A DNA stretch of 64,000 nt from G963674835 sp963674835 (GTDB lineage Bacteria > Planctomycetota > Planctomycetia > Pirellulales > Thermoguttaceae): NCBI GenBank assembly GCA_963674835.2, contig CAXXKC010000002.1:372001-436000 (forward strand), written 5' to 3'. Position 1 is the stretch's first letter. Each line of letters opens with the position of its first letter. The translations under genes and the position numbers were made by a program. The notes under the pieces were generated by a model. That model saw only the letters and a program-made list of their open reading frames with translations. It was not told the DNA's origin and did no database searches. Below, piece after piece: positions 17,549 through 25,895 of the stretch.

Positions 17549-18448
17549 ATGAACCGAGAAAACGTCGTTCGCGTGCTGAATGGTTGGGGCATGTTGGTGG
17601 TAACCATTCTGTTGTTTGCCGCCCACATCGGGCTGACTGTGGCATTCGCCTTTTCGGCAGATGCGGCGGATCGGACAGGGACCTTGCCCAACTTCTACTA
17701 CTTGGGCGGCGGCCTGGCGGCCCTGCTGTTGGGCGTGTTCGCGTGTTTCGGGTACTTCACGCTACAGCCGAACGAGGCGAGGGTGCTCGTGTTGTTCGGT
17801 GCCTATCGGGGAACGGTGCGCACGAGCGGTTGGCACTGGACGAACCCGCTGAACAGCAAGCTGCGGATCTCGGTGCGGGCCAGGAACCTGGAAGGGGCGA
17901 AGTTGAAGGTGAACGACAAGCGGGGCAATCCGATCGAGATCGCTGCGGTTGTCGTGTGGCGGGTCGCCGACACGGCGCAGGCCAGCTTCGACGTTGAGGA
18001 TTACGAACAGTACGTGAAGATCCAGAGCGAATCGGCGCTGCGGCATGTGACCAGCCAGTATGCCTACGACCACGGCGAGCCGAATGAGATCACGCTGCGT
18101 GCCGGCATGGATGAGGTGGCGCTGGCCCTGCAGGAGGAGCTTCAGAATCGCGTGGCCAAGGCGGGTGTGGCGATCGAGGAAGCCCGGTTGACCCATCTGG
18201 CCTATGCGCCGGAGATCGCCGGGGCAATGCTCCGCCGCCAGCAGGCCGAGGCCATCATCGACGCCCGACAGAGGATCGTTCACGGAGCGGTGAGCATGGT
18301 GCAGATGGCGTTGAAGGATCTCATGGAAAACCAGGTACTCGAACTGGACGAGGAGCGCAAGGCGACGATGGTCAGCAATTTGCTGGTGGTGCTTTGCGGC
18401 GAGCGCGAGGCACAGCCGGTGATCAATGCCGGGACGCTCTATGGGTGA
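17549..18448 (+). CDS. SPFH/Band 7 domain membrane protein
   Basis: The 299-aa protein has two N-terminal transmembrane helices (about 10-32 and 47-70), then an SPFH/prohibitin-type domain (about 75-260) starting FTLQPNEARVLVLFGAYRGTV, with the family-typical RRQQAEAIIDARQRIVHGA helix near the end. Such proteins oligomerise in membrane microdomains and often partner proteases. It is followed by an Arc-like gene and a CPBP membrane protease. Expression is probably controlled at the upstream palindrome. The ATG at 17549 is preferred over 17534. Confidence 0.88.
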   Translation: MNRENVVRVLNGWGMLVVTILLFAAHIGLTVAFAFSADAADRTGTLPNFYYLGGGLAALLLGVFACFGYFTLQPNEARVLVLFGAYRGTVRTSGWHWTNPLNSKLRISVRARNLEGAKLKVNDKRGNPIEIAAVVVWRVADTAQASFDVEDYEQYVKIQSESALRHVTSQYAYDHGEPNEITLRAGMDEVALALQEELQNRVAKAGVAIEEARLTHLAYAPEIAGAMLRRQQAEAIIDARQRIVHGAVSMVQMALKDLMENQVLELDEERKATMVSNLLVVLCGEREAQPVINAGTLYG

Positions 18449-18601
18449 GAAGGCAAGATGTCCGGCCTTTGGGGCTGTGGGAAGAGGGGCGAGTCTGCAA
18501 ACGTTCCGGCGGGGAGGTATCGGAAAGATACAAGCGAGTCGTCGAGGAACGCGTGACGGCCGAGTCAGGATGCCACCGTATCGCCAAGTTCTTGTTGATC
18601 T

Positions 18602-18820
18602 ATGAAACCGCGGAAATCGTTCCTGTTACGCATCGATCCGGCGTTGTACGAGGCCTTGGAGGCCTGGGCGCAGCAGGAGTTTCGCAGCGTCAATGGGCAG
18701 ATCGAATACGTGTTGAAAGACGCCGTGCGCAGGCGAGGGCGCTTGCGCGCGGCTAACGACGCGGCAGCGGAGGTTGCGGAAGGGTTGGCCGATCGAGAGG
18801 TGCCTCGTGACGAGAATTGA
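18602..18820 (+). CDS. small Arc/ribbon-helix-helix-like protein
   Basis: The 72-aa basic protein MKPRKSFLLRIDPALYEAL shows a short strand (KSFLLRI) followed by two helices (PALYEALEAWAQQEF, SVNGQIEYVLKDAV), the ribbon-helix-helix pattern of Arc and antitoxin-like DNA-binding proteins. It overlaps the downstream CPBP gene by 14 bp, so they are coupled. No toxin is next to it. It may autoregulate the SPFH-Arc-CPBP group or bind elsewhere. Confidence 0.75.
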   Translation: MKPRKSFLLRIDPALYEALEAWAQQEFRSVNGQIEYVLKDAVRRRGRLRAANDAAAEVAEGLADREVPRDEN

Positions 18821-19784
18821 CGATCTTTCGGAAATGCCGGAGTCTTGTGCAGTGACCGCGGCGGTTGTAGAGCCCTCGAGTCAGCGGCGTCAGTGGTACG
18901 GTGTTGCCGCGTTTCTGGTGCTTGGCTTTGCGCTCTCTTGGGGAATCTGGAGCGTGTTGCTGCTGACCGGCGGGTCGCTGAAGAGCCCGTTGGCCGTGCC
19001 CCTGCTGGCATTGGGGATGTGGGGGCCGGGGGTGAGCGCGCTGGTGGTTACGCGACTGGTTCTACGGGAAAACTGGCGAACGACGACGATCAACCAGCTG
19101 GGCCGATGGCGCTATTACGTTTGGGCCTGGTTTCTGCCGGTGGTGAGCACGGTGGTTGCGCTGGGGCTGACGGTATTGTTCGGCCTGGCGCGGTTGGATC
19201 TATCGTTTCCCTTGTTGCGCAACAGCCTCGCGGAAGCCCATGTGACGGTGCCCGTTCCGCTTTGGGTGATCGTCGGCGCGCAGGTGGCGATGGCGTTGAC
19301 GCTTGCGCCGATGTTGAATGTGCTGTTTGCCATTGGCGAGGAATTGGGATGGCGAGGGTTTCTGCTGCCGCGGCTGATGCAGGCGGGTCTGGGCCAGTGG
19401 GCGGCCCTGATCGTCAGCGGCGCGATTTGGGGTTTGTGGCACGCGCCGATCATCGCCCAGGGCTTTAATTACCCGGCCCATCCGTATTGGGGCATCTTGT
19501 TGATGACCGGATTCACGACGCTGTTGGGGGTGATCTTTGGATGGCTGCAATTGGCGTCGGGCAGTGTGTGGGTGCCGGCAATTGCCCATGCTTCGTTGAA
19601 CGCCATTGCGGGACTGCCGATCATTCTGCTCACGCCGTTCGATACGGCGATTTGCGGCACGCTAACGAGCCTGGTCGGATGGATTCCTCTGGCGGCTTTC
19701 ATCGTCTGGCTGGCCTGGTCGGGCCGATTGCCGGTGCGATGGCCGACGGCGGAGGTTGCCACGGCGGTGAATGAGTCGCCATAA
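18807..19784 (+). CDS. CPBP-family intramembrane metalloprotease
   Basis: The 325-aa membrane protein has about eight hydrophobic segments. The CPBP/Abi motifs are EELGWRGFLLPRL (E178, E179, R183), WHAP (H212) and HASLN (H261), the glutamates and histidines expected to hold the catalytic zinc. Members cleave prenylated or membrane substrates in bacteriocin immunity and stress. GTG at 18807 is chosen because GAGAGG precedes it and it overlaps the Arc-like gene end. Together with the SPFH gene it resembles membrane stress modules. Confidence 0.88.
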   Translation: MTRIDDLSEMPESCAVTAAVVEPSSQRRQWYGVAAFLVLGFALSWGIWSVLLLTGGSLKSPLAVPLLALGMWGPGVSALVVTRLVLRENWRTTTINQLGRWRYYVWAWFLPVVSTVVALGLTVLFGLARLDLSFPLLRNSLAEAHVTVPVPLWVIVGAQVAMALTLAPMLNVLFAIGEELGWRGFLLPRLMQAGLGQWAALIVSGAIWGLWHAPIIAQGFNYPAHPYWGILLMTGFTTLLGVIFGWLQLASGSVWVPAIAHASLNAIAGLPIILLTPFDTAICGTLTSLVGWIPLAAFIVWLAWSGRLPVRWPTAEVATAVNESP

Positions 19785-19874
19785 TGTGGGGGCTGGCGCA
19801 GTGTGTGCCGGTCTCGGATGGTCGGCGATCGTCATTCCGAGCAAGTTGGCTCATCTTCCCCTGGGGCAAACGTG

Positions 19875-20840
19875 ATGCAGTACCGGCGTCTTGGTAGTAC
19901 GGGACTAGAGGTGTCGAGTGTGTCGCTGGGCTGCTGGCCGATCGCGGGCTTGACCAGTCCCGGCGCGACCGATGAGCACAGTATCGCCACGATCCGGGCA
20001 TGTTTTGATCTGGGCATCAACCATCTCGACACGGCGCATATGTACGGGCGCGATGGGGAGAGCGAACGGTTGATCGCCCGGGCGCTGGGCAACCGCCGGC
20101 AGGAAATGGTCATCGCCACGAAGGGTGGACTTCATTGGCACGCTGGCGGGAAGCAAGCGGTCGACGGTTCGCCGGCGATGCTACGCCGCCAGTGCGAGGA
20201 GAGCCTTCGCCGGTTGCAGACCGATTGCGTGGAGCTTTACTATCTGCATGCGCCGGATCCCAAGGTGCCCATCGGCGCGTCGGCGGGCGAGTTGAAGCGG
20301 CTCATGGACGAGGGGAAGATCCGCTCGGCCGGGGTGTCGAACGTGAACGTGGCGCAGCTCGAGGAGTTTACGGCCGTTTGTCCGCTGTCGGCGTATCAGC
20401 CGCCGTACAACATGCTGCAGCGACAGATCGAGGCAGATACGCTCCCCTGGTGCCGCGATCGGGGCGTGGCCGTGTTGGTCTACTGGCCGCTTATGAAGGG
20501 GCTTCTGGCAGGTAAGTTGCGGCGAACCGAAGTGTTTGCCGAGACCGACAGCCGGAGGAAGTATCCCATGTTTCAAGGCGCGGAGTGGGAGAAGAACCAC
20601 GACCTGGTGGACCGGCTGCGTCAGGTTGCTAACGAGGCGGGACGCACGGTGGCGCAACTGGTCGTCGCGTGGACGATCCGGCAACCGGGCATCACGGCGG
20701 CGCTGTGCGGTGCCAAACGCCCGGAACAGATTGGCGAAACGGCGGCGGCGGCCGACTGGGAGTTGACCTCCGAGCAGACGGCACTGGTAGAGCAGGCGCT
20801 GGCGGATCGCGGCGAGCCGGTGAGCGTTCCACCGGTTTGA
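19875..20840 (+). CDS. aldo/keto reductase
   Basis: The 321-aa protein is an NAD(P)H-dependent oxidoreductase with the family tetrad D52, Y57, K83 and H125 (LDTAHMYGRDGES, ATKGG, YYLHAPD). GIRAAGVSN-type and late GAKRPEQIGE segments match the cofactor-binding C-terminal half. Length is normal. The ATG at 19875 starts directly before the usual MQYRRLGSTGLEVS opening. Substrate unknown; it is followed convergently by the GH36-like gene. Confidence 0.92.
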   Translation: MQYRRLGSTGLEVSSVSLGCWPIAGLTSPGATDEHSIATIRACFDLGINHLDTAHMYGRDGESERLIARALGNRRQEMVIATKGGLHWHAGGKQAVDGSPAMLRRQCEESLRRLQTDCVELYYLHAPDPKVPIGASAGELKRLMDEGKIRSAGVSNVNVAQLEEFTAVCPLSAYQPPYNMLQRQIEADTLPWCRDRGVAVLVYWPLMKGLLAGKLRRTEVFAETDSRRKYPMFQGAEWEKNHDLVDRLRQVANEAGRTVAQLVVAWTIRQPGITAALCGAKRPEQIGETAAAADWELTSEQTALVEQALADRGEPVSVPPV

Positions 20841-20895
20841 GGCGAACGTTCGGCCGTCGTGACGGCGCATCGCACCGTGGATGGAACGGCAGTGG

Positions 20896-23800
20896 TCAGT
20901 TGGTTGTTACGGGTTCGTTGGCGGGTTTGGTTTCCTTCTTCTGGGTCGGTCCGTCGAAGGGAACGGTCCACGAGACTTCGGCCTGATCGAATCGGATCTC
21001 TTTCATCCAGAGGCCGCGTCCGATGTTGGTCAGTTGGGCTGAGGTGGCGGTCAGGGGGAAATCGAAGTGCGGTCGGTAGGGCTCGGGCACGAAGAGGTAG
21101 ACCCGCCCGCTGATGCCGGGCATACGCCGGCACTTGCCTGAGAGGACGTTGTGATCGGCGTCCCACTGGAGCCCTTGGATTTCGTGGAAGCCGCCGAGGA
21201 TGTGCATGTCGGTGCCGATGACTTGCGGTCGGCCGGCGGCGCGGTGGAGCAGGAGGACGCGGCTGGACTGCGGTGGGAGCGTGAGCGTCAGTTGGTCGCG
21301 GAAGACGCCCAGGAGCTTCTCCTGCCAGAACTCCATTGTGATGACATCGGTCTTGTCGAGCAGGCCAAGGCGGGCCAGCGGGATGGTCCGCTCTTGGGGT
21401 TCGTTCTCGAAGTTGAACAGCCCGACCACGTCCCAGGCGCCGAACGGGGTCTTGCAGGGGATGTGCCAGATGGAGGGAATCGCTCGTTGGTAGAGGTCCA
21501 AGGGGTGCATCTGCGGAGCCCCAGGCGGCAGGCACTGCTGCATCATATGGATTCGCGAGTCGGGCAGGTACTGGAACTCGTCGCTAAACGAGACGCTGCA
21601 CCCGGCCAGAGCCATCATGGCCAGCCGCATGCGCACTTCTTCGATGTCGGCGTGCATACGGACGCTGAGGTCGCACAGCTCGCGATGGTAGAGGCGGTCG
21701 TTGATCCAGAAGCCGGCCGCAAGGGAACGGGCGTTGGTGCGTAGGACCTCGATGTTGCCACCGAGACCGGCATCGAGGGTATCGGAGCCGGCGATTCCGC
21801 TATCACCAAGTCCGGCGGTCAGGAGGTAGGGCGTTTGGGTGTAGCGGATCCAGGCCTTCGGGCCGGCGCCGCGGCGGAGGGCGTCCATGGCGCACTTGAG
21901 CACACCCCAGCCACGCGTGCACTGCGGATTATACTGCCGGAAATGCTCGCCGGCGGAGGCGGAGATGAAGTCGATCTTGTAGTAGCTGACGCCTTCGGAA
22001 GAGAGACGCGCGAAAGTGTCCTCGATCCATTTCTGAGCTTCGGGCCGCGAGGCGTCGAGTTCGTAGCACATGGGGTTGGGCTTCCAGTACCATCGCCAGT
22101 TGGGTCGCGGTTTGCCGTCGGTGTCCTTGAGCATCCAGTCGGCGTGCTGGCGGAAGAGCTCGCTGGTTTCGGCGACGTCGGTTGGGGAGATCCAGACGCC
22201 AAGCCTCAGCCCAAAGCGGGACTGGAGTTGCTCTGAGAGCCACTTCAGCCCATGCGGGAAGCGGTCGTTGGCGACCCAGTCGCCGGTGACATCGCCACGC
22301 TGCCAGCCGTGATCGAGTTGCATGATCTGAAGGCCCAGGGGGACGAAGTGTTTGGCCGCCACGGCCGCGTTGGCCAGGACGAGGTCTTCGGTCATGGCCA
22401 TGCGATGGGCGTACCAACTGCACCAAAGGGCGGTCGGTCCGGTGCGCACGGGAATTTGCGACGAGGCGGCTACGGCGTCGGCGTAGCGCTCGAGCGACTG
22501 GTAGGGATCGACGGCAGCAGCAATGTAGACGGGGTCGAGTTCGAGCGTGGCCCCAGGCGGCAAGATGCGGCCGAAGAAAGGAAGCACGGCAGACATGGTG
22601 GTGCCGCCTTCGGTGGGCTGGAAGGCTGCGGAAAGGTCGGGCCGCGCCTGCTGGGCGGTGAGATAGCCAATCAGGAGGCTACCGGAGGGATTCTGATGGG
22701 CCAGGGCCAAGAGGCCGGAGCCACCGTAGGTTCGTGGGGCGTCGACGAGTTGGGAAAACGTGCCTTCGGGCTGACAGCCGAGCGACGCGAGCCCTTCGGT
22801 GGTGACAACGCCGGGTGTTTGGATCGCCTGGCCCGCGTACCACCAGCCCCCATCCTGCGAAGCGAGATCGACCATGTACGCGGCCGCCAGCGGCAGGTCG
22901 CGGCCCGTTCGATTGACGATTCGGCCGGAGATGACGACTATCGGTTTGCCTTCGTAAATGGTCAGTTCGCGCTGGACGTGCATGGTATCGCCCCAACGCT
23001 GTCGGATCTGCATGCCGGTGCCGAGCTTGCCGCTGGTGGGCGCGATTTCTGCGGGGATCTTGTCGGGTGAGACCCGCTTGCCGCCGGCTTCGACGGCGAA
23101 GTGCACTTGCCGGATGGCCGCCTGGGCTCCATCGAGCCAGGTCGCATTCCATGTGCCGGCGGGCTCGTCGAGGGTGATCGCCACCTGATTGTTGGACAGA
23201 GTGACTTGCGAGCCGTCGCGACGGGAGACGACTTTCTTGCCATCGGCTGTAGCGGCGGCGGATTTGCGAACCGCGCGGAGGTCGTCGAATCGGGCCTGCC
23301 AGGGACCTGGCATGCGAGCGATCCAGGCGGCCCATTGTCGAGCGCGGAGTTGAGCCTGGTCGATGCGCGCGGCCAGATCGGCTCGCTCGGTTTGGGGCAA
23401 ATCGTTCCATTGTTGCAGTCGTTCGGCCGCCTGGGTCAGTTGCTGCGCGAGCTCCTTGAGGTGAGGAGCAACGGCGGCCAGGTGCGGGTCGATTTGGGTT
23501 GCCAGGCGGTCGGCGGCGGCTTGTGTTGGCTGGAGTGTGCGAACGGCGACGGCCAATGCGTCGATGGCCTGCTGCTTGAGTTGGGCATCGGAGAGGGGTG
23601 GACCGAGAATTTGGATTTCGTTGAGATCGGTGTGGGGGCTCTCCCCGCCGGACTTTGTAACGAGGAGACGGATCTTGGATGTCTTAGCAGGTTCAAACGT
23701 GGCAAGCCAATGAGCGGAGGGCGCCTGGGAGATTTCGGCGACCGTTCGGAACGAGCCGGTTGCGTCGTCGCTCACCTGGACCGCGCCGGCAGCGAAGCCG

Positions 23801-24126
23801 TCCTTGCCGACGGGTGCGCCGGCCACGGCCACGGCCGTGACGATCTGGGGGCTAGGGAGTTGCAGCTCGATCCATTGCGGATCCTGTGGAGTGGCCGCGG
23901 TCTGGCCCACCCATTTTGTGCCGAGGTTGCCATCGATGGCGCGAGTCGGGGCGTAAGTTCCTCCGATTCCGCCGAATGTCGACGAGGCGCAGGCATCGCT
24001 CGGCAAGAGTGGGCGCAGCCCAGTGGGTTTCCAGTTGTCGGGAATCGCTTTCACGGCGGGTTGGCCGAAACTCGTGCCGGCAAGGTACACAAGAAGAAGG
24101 GCCACGCAAAAGGGGATTCTACTCAT
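20896..24126 (-). CDS. secreted GH36/GH-D-like alpha-galactosidase with F5/8-type domain
   Basis: The 1076-aa protein starts at an ATG giving a signal peptide (MSRIPFCVALLLVYLAGTSFG). Residues about 45-170 form an F5/8 type C (discoidin-like) carbohydrate-binding domain (GGTYAPTRAIDGNLGTKWVG), followed by a helical segment (about 180-290) and a beta-rich linker. The catalytic barrel spans about 540-900: WCSWYAHRM (about 568), LDHGWQRGDVTGDW and YKIDF (Asp about 718, the expected nucleophile). These match clan GH-D alpha-galactosidases. The function is probably extracellular or periplasmic galactoside hydrolysis. It diverges from the monooxygenase at 24425. Confidence 0.85.
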   Translation of the reverse strand: MSRIPFCVALLLVYLAGTSFGQPAVKAIPDNWKPTGLRPLLPSDACASSTFGGIGGTYAPTRAIDGNLGTKWVGQTAATPQDPQWIELQLPSPQIVTAVAVAGAPVGKDGFAAGAVQVSDDATGSFRTVAEISQAPSAHWLATFEPAKTSKIRLLVTKSGGESPHTDLNEIQILGPPLSDAQLKQQAIDALAVAVRTLQPTQAAADRLATQIDPHLAAVAPHLKELAQQLTQAAERLQQWNDLPQTERADLAARIDQAQLRARQWAAWIARMPGPWQARFDDLRAVRKSAAATADGKKVVSRRDGSQVTLSNNQVAITLDEPAGTWNATWLDGAQAAIRQVHFAVEAGGKRVSPDKIPAEIAPTSGKLGTGMQIRQRWGDTMHVQRELTIYEGKPIVVISGRIVNRTGRDLPLAAAYMVDLASQDGGWWYAGQAIQTPGVVTTEGLASLGCQPEGTFSQLVDAPRTYGGSGLLALAHQNPSGSLLIGYLTAQQARPDLSAAFQPTEGGTTMSAVLPFFGRILPPGATLELDPVYIAAAVDPYQSLERYADAVAASSQIPVRTGPTALWCSWYAHRMAMTEDLVLANAAVAAKHFVPLGLQIMQLDHGWQRGDVTGDWVANDRFPHGLKWLSEQLQSRFGLRLGVWISPTDVAETSELFRQHADWMLKDTDGKPRPNWRWYWKPNPMCYELDASRPEAQKWIEDTFARLSSEGVSYYKIDFISASAGEHFRQYNPQCTRGWGVLKCAMDALRRGAGPKAWIRYTQTPYLLTAGLGDSGIAGSDTLDAGLGGNIEVLRTNARSLAAGFWINDRLYHRELCDLSVRMHADIEEVRMRLAMMALAGCSVSFSDEFQYLPDSRIHMMQQCLPPGAPQMHPLDLYQRAIPSIWHIPCKTPFGAWDVVGLFNFENEPQERTIPLARLGLLDKTDVITMEFWQEKLLGVFRDQLTLTLPPQSSRVLLLHRAAGRPQVIGTDMHILGGFHEIQGLQWDADHNVLSGKCRRMPGISGRVYLFVPEPYRPHFDFPLTATSAQLTNIGRGLWMKEIRFDQAEVSWTVPFDGPTQKKETKPANEPVTTN

Positions 24127-24424
24127 GCTGTCGCTCCTCGTGCGAACTGGGATGTCGGTACTTCGGGCAGCCGTCGGTAGCATAGTTGACGGGAGTCTCA
24201 TATGGTACTTGGTCGCCGGTAGTTCTGCCATCGGGCGAGTATGAGATGCGGAGGGTCGCAAGCAACTGGGACGAACTTGCTGCGGACCAGCGGGGGACCA
24301 CGTTGGGAAAGGGGAGGCCGACCGTTGACAGAACGGGCGGAAGTGGGAGAATTCCGGGGGGTTGCCTCCGAGGTATGCCGACCTCATTTCAAGATCGGTT
24401 CCAGACTGCTTGATGGAGGGTCTG

Positions 24425-25684
24425 ATGCTTGTCAAGCAAGATGCAGAGGTGTTGGTCGTTGGGGCAGGCCCGGTGGGTCTTCTGGGCGCGTTGACGCTCG
24501 CCAAGCAGGGTGTCCACGTTCAGATCGTCGATAGCGACTGGCGGACCGGCGTGCACAGTTATGCCTTGGCACTGCATCCGGGTACGCTGGAAATCCTGGC
24601 TGAACTTGGTTTGGCGGAGAGAGTCCTGGAGAAGGCCCGCCGGATCGAGACCGTTGCTCTGTACGACGGGCGGGAGTGTCGGAAGGAATTGAAGGTCGGC
24701 GAGGGGAGCGCGCGGTATCCGTACTTGGCCGTGATGCCTCAGGAATGGCTGGAGAGCTGTTTGGAGATGGCGTTGGCCGATTTGGGGATCCCGGTTCTTT
24801 GGAACCACGAGGCCACCGAGCTTGCTGAGCATGAGGGGCGCGTGGGCGTGCGGATCAATCGGCTGGAGAAGCAGTCGGTGGGCTACGCGGTGGCGCACAC
24901 CGAATGGGTTGTTGCGGAAACGGCCGAGGTGAGCGTGCCGCTGGTGTTGGGTGCCGACGGGCATCGTTCGACGGTGCGGCGGTCGTTGGGCATCGAGTTT
25001 CCGGAAGTCGGTGCGGCGCAGAACTTCGCGGTGTTCGAATTTCGTTCGGAGACGGAAATCGCAGACAAGATGCAGTTGGTGCTGGCCGATCACCTGACCA
25101 GCGCTCTGTGGCCGCTGCCCGGGGAGGCGTGCCGCTGGAGTTTCCAATTGGGCGACCGGGTACCTCTGGCGGCGTCGACTCGCCAGAAGCGGCGTGTGAC
25201 GGTCGACGTCGGCGACGCAGCATTCCCGGCGTTGGAAGCCAGCCGGCTGGACACGCTGATAGCGCAGCGGGCGCCCTGGTTCGGCGCGCGGGTGGGCGAG
25301 ATGCGATGGCAGATCGCGGTGCGATTCGAGCGGCGTCTGGCGAGCCGTTTTGGGAAAGGTCGACTCTGGCTTGTTGGTGACGCGGGACACATGACCGGGC
25401 CGATCGGCGTGCAAAGCATGAACGTCGGCCTGCGCGAAGTGTACGATTTGGCGCATGTGTTTGAAGGGATCCTCGACGGCGGCATTTCGGTGGAGCAGTT
25501 GGAGCGCTACAATCGCAAGCGGACCGATGAGTGGCGCGGCCTGTTGGGCATGGCCGGAGGGTTGCAGCCGACCGACTCGGTCGATCCTTGGCTTCGCGCG
25601 CATGGCGAGGACTTGATGTCGGCACTTCCGGGGTCGGGCAACGATCTTAAGGCTCTGGCCGCACAACTGGGTTTCACCGTGTAG
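24425..25684 (+). CDS. FAD-dependent monooxygenase (PHBH type)
   Basis: The 419-aa protein opens with a Rossmann motif (EVLVVGAGPVGLLGALTLAK, residues about 6-25) and has the second FAD motif GDAGHMTGPIGVQSMN near 315, the pattern of single-component aromatic hydroxylases and related 2-polyprenyl-phenol hydroxylases. ADGHRSTVRR around 178 is the DG motif. The second ATG (24425) is chosen since GGAGG from the first ATG region serves as its RBS. Substrate unknown, and the neighbours give no pathway. Confidence 0.88.
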   Translation: MLVKQDAEVLVVGAGPVGLLGALTLAKQGVHVQIVDSDWRTGVHSYALALHPGTLEILAELGLAERVLEKARRIETVALYDGRECRKELKVGEGSARYPYLAVMPQEWLESCLEMALADLGIPVLWNHEATELAEHEGRVGVRINRLEKQSVGYAVAHTEWVVAETAEVSVPLVLGADGHRSTVRRSLGIEFPEVGAAQNFAVFEFRSETEIADKMQLVLADHLTSALWPLPGEACRWSFQLGDRVPLAASTRQKRRVTVDVGDAAFPALEASRLDTLIAQRAPWFGARVGEMRWQIAVRFERRLASRFGKGRLWLVGDAGHMTGPIGVQSMNVGLREVYDLAHVFEGILDGGISVEQLERYNRKRTDEWRGLLGMAGGLQPTDSVDPWLRAHGEDLMSALPGSGNDLKALAAQLGFTV

Positions 25685-25895
25685 AAGTGCACTGGCAACG
25701 GGAAAGCCCGGTTTGGGTGCCGCGGGGGTTGACTGGCTCTGGGTATCCGTACACAATCGGACTCACGGCGATAGTCGCGGCCTGGATGTCGGCTCAAGGC
25801 GGCGCGTTGTGTTGCTATCGTCGGCCCGATTGCCATCTCACCGTTTGACACGGCCGACCACGCCTGTGCAAACCTCGCTTCAGGAGACCATCCCC

